Part shown: piece after piece, positions 1 to 5,600 of the stretch
Layout: each line of letters opens with the position of its first letter
How positions within the stretch are numbered: position 1 is the first letter of the stretch
Origin: Spirochaetaceae bacterium
GTDB taxonomy: Bacteria; Spirochaetota; Spirochaetia; Treponematales; Breznakiellaceae
NCBI GenBank assembly: GCA_031265635.1
Contig: JAISCK010000090.1
Location: forward strand, 1-6,994
Length of the DNA stretch: 6,994 bases
Direction: 5' to 3'
The notes under the pieces: generated by a model
What the model saw: the letters and a program-made list of their open reading frames with translations, nothing else
Databases searched by the model: none
What the model was told of the DNA's origin: nothing
Position numbers and translations under genes: made by a program

Positions 1-68
1 CCGCGCTGATACTTTTGTATTCGCTCCTTGCCCGTCTCGCGGGGCGGAGGAGGGCTGCCGATGGCTAG
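1..68 (+). CDS. C-terminal tail of an upstream gene, probably a membrane protein (partial)
   Basis: Reading from base 3 gives a short open frame, with residues such as LILLYSLLARLAGRRRAADG before the TAG at 66-68. A hydrophobic run followed by an arginine cluster is what the end of a last membrane helix and its cytoplasmic tail look like. The stop lies inside the start of the next gene: ATGGCTAG at 61-68 holds both the start ATG and the stop TAG. This suggests the two genes are co-transcribed and translationally coupled. Only about 21 residues are visible, so no family can be named. The evidence is the frame, the hydrophobicity pattern and the overlap, and chance is not excluded. Confidence 0.45.
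   Translation, partial: ALILLYSLLARLAGRRRAADG
46..54 (+). promoter_or_regulatory. Strong Shine-Dalgarno site that fixes the start of the large membrane protein at 61
   Basis: GGAGGAGGG ends six bases before the ATG at 61. The frame is also open from a TTG at 28, but that codon has no comparable site in front of it, so the ATG at 61 is the better start. Confidence 0.8.
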
Positions 69-1851
69 GGAAAAAAAGGCGCGCCGCTTTGGCGGGGACC
101 GGAAAAATCAGCCCTTTCATGCCATTAGGACCTTCGCGGTCTTTATGCCTGTGGCCCTGGTTCTTATTGTGGTTTTCAGGATGATCTATCCCGGACAGGG
201 AGCGCCGCTGCCGGTTTACGCTATACCCTGGCGGCTCAGTACGGGGTTTCTGAATTTTGCCGAACTCTTTCCCGCCCTGGCTGTCTCGGCGCTGATTGTC
301 TCTTTTGGCATTCAAAAGGTCCCCGGCGAGCAGTACGGGAGCTTCTCGGTTAAATTCCTCGACCTTATCCGGGGGCATATACTGGCGGCCATTATCGCCT
401 CGGTTCTTTACAGCGTCCTTTTTCTCGCTGTCTGTCCCCTGGTTCAGGGCTATAAATCCTCAATGGTTTTTAACGGCTATCTTTTCCGCTCGGCAAAAGA
501 ACGGGCCCAGGTTTTGGCCGCTGAAAATTCCTGGGTCGAAGCCGGACAGTTTCTCGCGATATGCCAGCGTATCTGGGGGGAAAGCCCTGAGACCGAGACG
601 CTCAGGGTACAGGTGAATATAGGTCTTGAGGACCTGCGCCGCGCCGAATCCTCCCCGGACCGGGAAGCGCCGCAGAAGAGACCCGCGTCCTGGGTTCCTG
701 CCGGCGCCGCCGAAGCTGCCAACCGCGCCCGCATAGCGTTTAACGAGGAACGCTACTATGACGCCCACTGGTTTGCCGTCCTTGCCGAAAAACTTTCGGA
801 GCCCGGCAGCGCCGAATACGGGATGATTTCGCAGCTGGCCGCCCGCGCCTGGAACGCCATAGCTTCCCTTGAACCCAATAACCAGGAAAAGCTGGCCTAT
901 TCGCTCTACCATAAAAAACGCGACGGCTATAATGCTCTGGTCTCGGAAGACTGGATACGGGCCTATTATATTTTCAGGGAACTTGCCGAACTTAGCCCCG
1001 ATGATCCTGATGTGGGCAATTTTCTTTCCATGAGCGAGGCAGGGGTAAAAAACGGAGCCTTCTTCATTGACGAGATGGATATGGCCATAGGCGAGATACT
1101 CAACGGCGCGATTTTTTCTCTGCCCCGCCTGCCCTCGGGCCGCGTTGTGGTGCGTTTTGCCTCGCTCTCGAATTTCAGGGACTTTTCGTATGGCATCGGC
1201 GTGGAAATCCTCGGGTTTAACGGCGGCAGCTCCCCTGCCTACCGGGTTGAAGCCCCCTACAGCAAGATACGTCCCCTTACGGTAGACCTGTCAGACAGCG
1301 GAAACAGCCGCACCGTACTCCTTTTGCGCGCCCTTGACCGGGAAAATGAAAACCAGCGCTGGGAACCCCGCTGGGAAGCCCTGCCGGGGGAAACGGAAGA
1401 GGGGGGCGTCCAGCTTGTTCTTGATATAGCGTATGATGATTTTCTCCTCTCAGCGGAAGCCCGCCGGGGTCTTGGGAATCTTTCTATCGGCGATCTCCTT
1501 GACGGCGCGAAAAATCTGGGAACCCGGGGGCATATTCCCGAACTGTTTCAGGCCGAAGTCCTGCACCGTCTTGGCGAGCCGGTGATGTTTCTTCCCTTTG
1601 CCATCATCGCCGTCATCGCGGGCTGGCGGCTCAGGGCGGTAAAGCGTCCCCGCTATACGGGTATTCCCATGCTCGGCATCATACCGCTGGTTTTTGCCGC
1701 CCTGTTCGCGGCGTTCAGGGCCTTTGTTTATAACTTTGGTTCCTTCCTGGTACTGACCCTGTCCTTTCACCTCGCGCTGGGCGTCTTGATCGCCGTTTCT
1801 CTGGTGTTTTTTATAGTGAGCCTGATTGCCCTCGCGGGACAGCATGGATAA
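61..1851 (+). CDS. Multi-pass membrane protein with a large TPR-like soluble middle domain, function unknown
   Basis: This is a 596-residue protein that I do not recognise as a named family. After a basic N-terminus (MAREKKARR) there are three hydrophobic helices at about residues 22-42, 62-83 and 105-127. A soluble stretch of roughly 370 residues follows. Its first part (about 140-330) is helical, with TPR-like patterns such as ARIAFNEERYYDAHWFAVLA and WIRAYYIFRELAELSPDDPD. A part richer in beta pattern follows (about 340-470). Three or four hydrophobic helices end the protein at about 506-523, 536-553 and 560-592. By the positive-inside rule the middle domain probably faces the periplasm. 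The layout of three helices, a periplasmic domain and three helices recalls LptF/LptG permeases, but I see no sequence motif that supports this. The start is set by the strong ribosome site at 46-54. The gene overlaps both neighbours by 8 bases, so it probably works with the DjlA-like protein downstream. Confidence 0.85.
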   Translation: MAREKKARRFGGDRKNQPFHAIRTFAVFMPVALVLIVVFRMIYPGQGAPLPVYAIPWRLSTGFLNFAELFPALAVSALIVSFGIQKVPGEQYGSFSVKFLDLIRGHILAAIIASVLYSVLFLAVCPLVQGYKSSMVFNGYLFRSAKERAQVLAAENSWVEAGQFLAICQRIWGESPETETLRVQVNIGLEDLRRAESSPDREAPQKRPASWVPAGAAEAANRARIAFNEERYYDAHWFAVLAEKLSEPGSAEYGMISQLAARAWNAIASLEPNNQEKLAYSLYHKKRDGYNALVSEDWIRAYYIFRELAELSPDDPDVGNFLSMSEAGVKNGAFFIDEMDMAIGEILNGAIFSLPRLPSGRVVVRFASLSNFRDFSYGIGVEILGFNGGSSPAYRVEAPYSKIRPLTVDLSDSGNSRTVLLLRALDRENENQRWEPRWEALPGETEEGGVQLVLDIAYDDFLLSAEARRGLGNLSIGDLLDGAKNLGTRGHIPELFQAEVLHRLGEPVMFLPFAIIAVIAGWRLRAVKRPRYTGIPMLGIIPLVFAALFAAFRAFVYNFGSFLVLTLSFHLALGVLIAVSLVFFIVSLIALAGQHG

Positions 1852-2671
1852 ATCCCTGCCGGGCCGTTTTGCCGGAAAGCCCCGTTTTCTTTTCCGGGGT
1901 TTTCCCTGGCTTGGCCCGGCGGCTGGCGCGGTTGCCGGATATGCCGCCGGCGCCGCCGGCGCGGTCATCGGCTTTTTTATGGGCTTTCTGGTGCAGGAAC
2001 TGGTAAGGCAGTTCCGCAACGAAAAATCAATAGCAGCTTATTTTGAAAATCCGGGCCGTCCCGCCTTTGCCGAGGCTGACCCCGGCATGGCCGCCTACTG
2101 CGCCCTTGGCCTGATTATACTCGCCCGCTCCATGGCCCGCAGCGGCGGGCCCTTTGGCTGGAACGCGGAAGACGCGGCGGTAACGGAACCGGTGCTGATG
2201 AGCGCCGCCGCCGCGTTTCCCCGGGGCAGGGATCATATACCTGAGCTTGAAACCTACTGCCGGCTTGCCGCTTCCCGCGTTGACACGCTTAATGAGGATC
2301 TCCTTGTGGAAAGCCTTGCCGCGCGGCGGACGCCCTTTAAGGACCTGGACCGCCTTGGCCGCAGCCTTGAACGCATCGGTTTTGGCCCCGGCCGCGCCGA
2401 AGCTGAATACATCCGCTCGCTCCTTGATCCGGGATACCGGGACGCGGAAGAACCGAGGAGCGTCAAAGACAGGGCCGGCGGCTTTGACCCCTGGAAGGTA
2501 CTCGGCCTCAGGCCCGGCTCCCCGATGGAAGAAGTAAAATCCACCTACCGCAGACTGGCGGTTCAGTTCCACCCCGACGCCCTGCAAATCCTTGACAGAA
2601 AGCGCCAGGCGGAGGCCGCCAGGGCCTTTATGACCATACGGGAAGCCTACCGGGTAATCGCCGGGGCATAG
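1844..2671 (+). CDS. DjlA-like membrane-anchored DnaJ-domain co-chaperone
   Basis: This is a 275-residue protein. A glycine- and alanine-rich hydrophobic segment at about 24-50 (including GAVIGFFMGFLVQELVRQF) resembles the single glycine-rich membrane helix of E. coli DjlA. An alpha-helical middle (about 60-200) sits where DjlA has its TerB-like domain. A J-domain fills about 215-273: DPWKVLGLRPGSPMEEVKSTYRRL, then the HPD motif at 243-245, then a final helix ending IREAYRVIAGA. HPD is the element that stimulates the ATPase of DnaK (Hsp70). The cysteine-rich zinc fingers of true DnaJ are absent. A cytoplasmic J-domain tethered to the inner membrane would recruit DnaK there. The frame is open from a TTG at 1826, but ATG 1844 fits better because ATGGATAA carries both this start and the stop of the gene before. 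Its ribosome site is weak (GGGA four bases upstream), which suggests translational coupling. Similarity to the TerB part is by position and helix content only, so the match is to the architecture rather than a proven orthologue. Confidence 0.85.
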   Translation: MDKSLPGRFAGKPRFLFRGFPWLGPAAGAVAGYAAGAAGAVIGFFMGFLVQELVRQFRNEKSIAAYFENPGRPAFAEADPGMAAYCALGLIILARSMARSGGPFGWNAEDAAVTEPVLMSAAAAFPRGRDHIPELETYCRLAASRVDTLNEDLLVESLAARRTPFKDLDRLGRSLERIGFGPGRAEAEYIRSLLDPGYRDAEEPRSVKDRAGGFDPWKVLGLRPGSPMEEVKSTYRRLAVQFHPDALQILDRKRQAEAARAFMTIREAYRVIAGA

Positions 2672-2697
2672 CCGCGTACTCCGGCCTTTCACGCTGC
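2672..2697. other. Short gap between the two convergent operons, no strong terminator seen
   Basis: Only 26 bases separate the stop of the DjlA-like gene from the stop of the NYN gene. CCGGC at 2681-2685 can pair with GCCGG at 2706-2710. A smaller hairpin (AGAAGC, loop CGGC, GCTTCT) lies at 2702-2717 inside the end of the NYN gene. Neither is followed by a T-run on either strand, so transcripts probably overlap here or end by another mechanism. Confidence 0.5.
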
Positions 2698-3471
2698 CTA
2701 TAGAAGCCGGCGCTTCTTCCACCTGATGTATATCTGGCGGCCTGAACCGTTTTCCTGGGGGCGCTCTTCGATTTCGAACTGGGGTATGGCCCTGAAAAGG
2801 TCGCCGAGTTTTCTAAAGCCGTAGTTGCGCGGATCGAACTCGCTTGAACGGTTGTTGATTTTCTTTCCTACGCCGCCAAGGTAGGCCCAGCCTGATTCGT
2901 CGGCCATGTCGTCAACAGCGTCCCTGAGCAGCTTGAGGAGCTGCCGGTCAACCTTGAATTCTTTTTTGGGTTTGGCGCTGGGCCTGTCGTCGTCGCTTTC
3001 TTCTTCGGACGCTTCCCTTAAGATTTCGGTGTAGATGAATTTATCGCAGACAGCCACAAAGGCCCTGGGCGTTTTCTTTTCGCCGAAACCGTAGACAGTG
3101 AGGCCGCTTTCCCGTATGCGGGCGGCAAGGCGGGTAAAATCAGAGTCGCTTGAGACTATGCAGAACCCGTTGAGTTTGTCGGTGTACAGGAGATCCATCG
3201 CGTCGATGATCATGGCGCTGTCGGTGGCGTTTTTTCCGGTAGTATACGAAAACTGCTGTATGGGCTGTATGGCATACGCGAGCAGCTTGTCTTTCCAGGA
3301 CCGGAGATGGGTGCTGGTCCAGTCGCCGTAAATACGCTTGACGCTTGCCACGCCGTATTTGGCTACTTCGTCAAGGAGAGCTTCAATAATAGAAGACTGG
3401 GTATTGTCGGCGTCAATGAGTACCGCCAGGGCAGCGTCGTTTTGGGGACCTGAAGAAGGTAATAAGGGCAT
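2698..3471 (-). CDS. NYN (PIN-like) domain putative RNase with C-terminal OST-HTH/LOTUS domain
   Basis: This is a 257-residue protein. An NYN domain covers about residues 14-153. Its acidic residues are where the family keeps its metal site: LIDADN (D20, D22, N23), TGKNATDSAMIIDAMDLL (D84, D90, D93) and SSDSDFTRLA (D109, D111). NYN domains belong to the PIN-like nuclease fold and are thought to cut RNA with Mg2+. A charged linker (about 155-172, EEESDDDRPSAKPKKEFK) leads to a C-terminal domain at about 173-252. It has the pattern of an OST-HTH/LOTUS RNA-binding domain, including LGGVGKKINNRSSEFDPRNYG and FRKLGDLFRAI. The pairing of NYN with LOTUS is common in uncharacterised bacterial proteins; the substrates are unknown. 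The frame runs on upstream to 3699 inside the neighbouring gene, but the ATG at 3471 has a strong GGAGGA in front and directly precedes the conserved domain. It is probably the last gene of the helicase operon and ends 26 bases from the convergent DjlA-like gene. Confidence 0.93.
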   Translation of the reverse strand: MPLLPSSGPQNDAALAVLIDADNTQSSIIEALLDEVAKYGVASVKRIYGDWTSTHLRSWKDKLLAYAIQPIQQFSYTTGKNATDSAMIIDAMDLLYTDKLNGFCIVSSDSDFTRLAARIRESGLTVYGFGEKKTPRAFVAVCDKFIYTEILREASEEESDDDRPSAKPKKEFKVDRQLLKLLRDAVDDMADESGWAYLGGVGKKINNRSSEFDPRNYGFRKLGDLFRAIPQFEIEERPQENGSGRQIYIRWKKRRLL

Positions 3472-3475
3472 ATAA

Positions 3476-3481
3476 TCCTCC
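3476..3481 (-). promoter_or_regulatory. Shine-Dalgarno site of the NYN-domain gene
   Basis: On the minus strand GGAGGA stands five bases before the ATG at 3471-3469. It decides against the longer in-frame extension into the upstream gene, and gives this gene its own efficient initiation although it is probably transcribed with its neighbours. Confidence 0.8.
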
Positions 3482-3487
3482 GTTAGC

Positions 3488-3511
3488 AGCGCGGTCAAAG
3501 CGCGCTTTTTT
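3488..3511 (+). terminator. Intrinsic-terminator-like hairpin facing the plus strand, antisense to the operon
   Basis: AGCGCG at 3488-3493 pairs with CGCGCT at 3501-3506 around a 7-base loop (GTCAAAG). Five further T residues follow at 3507-3511. The T-run is on the plus-strand side only, so the signal would stop transcription running rightward, such as read-through from the DjlA-like gene across the NYN gene. For minus-strand transcripts the same DNA gives a hairpin between the two genes without a U-tract, so it should not end the operon. The stem is only 6 bp, and the T-run overlaps the last codons of the neighbouring gene, so it could be coincidental. Confidence 0.4.
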
Positions 3512-5600
3512 ATGTTCCAAAAATGGATTTTTTTATCCGCCTGATCAAACTTATCTTTGCCAGGGGGATGCGGATTTCTCCTGCCTCCTCTGTGCCGGAC
3601 AGGCCGGTTGTCCGCAGTACCAGTATACTTTCTCCGCCGTTTTTTTCCAGTGCCTGGGGAATGCCCAGGACCTGTTCGTTTTTTCCGCCGGAGGACCACT
3701 TGAGTTCCACAAAGGACTTGAGCGTAATGGCCTGTTTTGCCACAGCCTGCTTGCCCGCGTAGTCAAGGCCCTTCGCTTCAAGGCGCTCGTATTTTACCGC
3801 CGCGTCCTTGAGCTGGGAACCGGTGAGTATGAGCCGCCTTTCCACCCGGGCCGAAAGTTCCTCTTTTTCTTCTTTTGAAAGTTTCATGCCGGAAAGCAGG
3901 GAACGAAAATGCTCCTTGAGTTTTTCCGCGAGTTTCTCCGCGTCAGGGCCGGACGGGCTTTTCCCGGCGTCGGGACCGGAAAGGGCTTTGCCGTACTTCC
4001 CTTTAAGCGAAAAGTCGCTCCTGAATTTGGACGCCGGCGGCGGATAGGGCTGTGAGAACTTAGCCTGTTCCTTTGCCCTTGGTGCGGCGGCAAGGGGCCG
4101 GGCGATAATATCAACCCCCGCCCTGCCCAGGGTCTCGAAAGCCGCTTCCTGGTCTTCATCCTGTATCAGGTATACTCCCGGCGCGAGGATTCCGGCTATG
4201 AGCGACGAGAGTTCGGCGGTTTCGGCAAGATAGCGCCTTTCCCCGGAAAGAGTCAGCACAAGGCCCCTGTGGAAACTTACTTCATGGTAGCGTTTTTCCC
4301 AGTCGCCGAGGGTCCAGGCAAGACTCTGGTCAGGGGCAAAACCCGACAGTCTTGTAAGCAGGGCGCACATGGTTTCCACGGAAATACCCCGGTCAAAACC
4401 CCTGACCGCGGAAAGCCGGGTAAGCTCAAAGCGGGGCGCGATTCCCGCTTCGCGGACCGAACAGAAACGGGCCAGATCAAGGGCATCGGCAAGGGCGATT
4501 TCAGGATAAAGTATCAGGGAAAAGGTTGAATCTATGGCAATGCGTGGCTTTTCGTCTTCGCCGTTATTCCCGGCGAATTCCGTCCGTATGTAGGACTGGC
4601 CGTGTTCTTCAAGAAGCCCCGAAATTTCCAGGGCTTTAAGCACATGAAGCATAAAACTTTCCTGCGTCCCGGGCCGGACGGCAAGAGACTTAAAGAGAAG
4701 CGGAAAAAGCCGCATAAGGGTTGAACGGGGGTAGAGTACGCCCCTTTCCAGGGCGTGTGTAAAACCGTGTATGACTTTGGCCAGGGCCTGTACCAGGGGC
4801 CGTTTGAGCCACGAATTGGTTTTTTCCGGTTCCTCAAAATACGCGGTAAGGGCCGCCGCGAGATATACGCGCCTTTCCTCAGCCGGAAGCCCGGCAAACG
4901 CGGAGAGCTTTTCCTCATCAACATGGGAAGCTCCGTCATCATCAAGGCGTATAAGCCCCAGCACCTGGAGGCTGCCCAAAAGGGCTTCGAGCTTTATTCC
5001 GGGAAAGACGCGCTTTCCTTCCTCCGAAACTTTTTTTCTGAGCCTGCCCTCGGCCTTAAAGAGGTTCCCCTGGTCGTAGATAAAGGCAAAAACAGCGGCG
5101 AGCATGGTATCCGAAAGGCGTACTCCCCTGAGCCTGGTTTCTTTTTTGGGCGCCTGCGCCGAAGGAAAGAGCGATGTCAAATCAAGGGCAAAGGGTGTAA
5201 GCGCGTCTTTAAGGGCGGGATTGAGGGCAAGGCGGCTTAACTGGTCATCCTTAAAGCGGTATACGATAAAACGTTCTTCCAGATTGAGAAGCCGGCTGTG
5301 AAGTTCCGCATAGGAAAGTTCTCCGCCAAAAAAACTTTCCAGTTCTCCGGGAAGGGGTTCGCCGAGTACGGCGATGGCGGCGATGATTTTTCTGTCGCCG
5401 TTGTCAATATAGGCGGCGATGGTTTCCTGGATGTCTTTCCGGTTAAGAAAGCCGGCAAGATCGTCAAGGAGCGTCTGCTTGTTGAACGGGGTTTTTATGT
5501 TGCCGAAGACGCTGCGCATGAGTTCAAAGAACGCGGCGTCGGGAAGGACCATGAGGGCGGCCTTCCATTCTTCAACAGAACGAAACGGAGAGGTTCTCAC
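3510..5600 (-). CDS. Large protein with XPB/Ssl2-type helicase-associated domain, probable partner of the XPB helicase
   Basis: This is a 696-residue protein if translation starts at the GTG at 5600-5598. That start overlaps the helicase stop as GTGA, with GGGAAG seven bases upstream. A TTG at 5654 and an ATG at 5552 are other possible starts. Most of the protein is alpha-helical. Residues about 353-502 (including FSLILYPEIALADALDLARF, SLAWTLGDWEKRYHEVSFHR and LVLTLSGERRYLAETAEL) look like the helicase C-terminal/XPB-Ssl2 N-terminal associated domain, PF13625-like. That domain occurs in actinobacterial proteins encoded beside XPB; from memory, the mycobacterial XPB gene has such a neighbour. 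A low-complexity linker with a doubled SGPDAGK/SGPDAEK motif follows at about 541-556. Next come a charged helical part and a beta-rich C-terminus (about 625-696, with GIPQALEKNGGESILVLRTT) that weakly recalls a WYL/Sm-like fold. No Walker motif or obvious nuclease centre is visible. A role as loader, regulator or substrate adaptor of the helicase is inferred from its domain and position. Confidence 0.8.
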   Translation of the reverse strand: MRTSPFRSVEEWKAALMVLPDAAFFELMRSVFGNIKTPFNKQTLLDDLAGFLNRKDIQETIAAYIDNGDRKIIAAIAVLGEPLPGELESFFGGELSYAELHSRLLNLEERFIVYRFKDDQLSRLALNPALKDALTPFALDLTSLFPSAQAPKKETRLRGVRLSDTMLAAVFAFIYDQGNLFKAEGRLRKKVSEEGKRVFPGIKLEALLGSLQVLGLIRLDDDGASHVDEEKLSAFAGLPAEERRVYLAAALTAYFEEPEKTNSWLKRPLVQALAKVIHGFTHALERGVLYPRSTLMRLFPLLFKSLAVRPGTQESFMLHVLKALEISGLLEEHGQSYIRTEFAGNNGEDEKPRIAIDSTFSLILYPEIALADALDLARFCSVREAGIAPRFELTRLSAVRGFDRGISVETMCALLTRLSGFAPDQSLAWTLGDWEKRYHEVSFHRGLVLTLSGERRYLAETAELSSLIAGILAPGVYLIQDEDQEAAFETLGRAGVDIIARPLAAAPRAKEQAKFSQPYPPPASKFRSDFSLKGKYGKALSGPDAGKSPSGPDAEKLAEKLKEHFRSLLSGMKLSKEEKEELSARVERRLILTGSQLKDAAVKYERLEAKGLDYAGKQAVAKQAITLKSFVELKWSSGGKNEQVLGIPQALEKNGGESILVLRTTGLSGTEEAGEIRIPLAKISLIRRIKKSIFGT

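Noticed and set aside
1934..1964. GC-rich inverted repeats (GCCGCCGGC type)
   Set aside because: They encode the glycine/alanine membrane helix of the DjlA-like protein and follow from its codon bias, with no sign of a separate site.
2027..2722. Long minus-strand open frame opposite the DjlA-like gene
   Set aside because: It is a shadow frame produced by GC-rich codon use. The plus-strand frame has clear J-domain motifs and this one has none.
3471..3476. TATAAT on the plus strand as a promoter -10 box
   Set aside because: There is no -35-like element at a suitable distance, and the bases are explained by the spacer and start codon of the NYN gene on the other strand.
3469..3699. N-terminal extension of the NYN protein by 76 residues
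   Set aside because: It is a basic, low-complexity stretch lying inside the neighbouring gene in another frame. The ATG at 3471 has a strong ribosome site and directly precedes the conserved domain.
3945..3990. Possible tandem repeat within the helicase-associated gene
   Set aside because: Only two copies of a seven-residue motif occur in a flexible linker; this is local low complexity rather than a repeat element.
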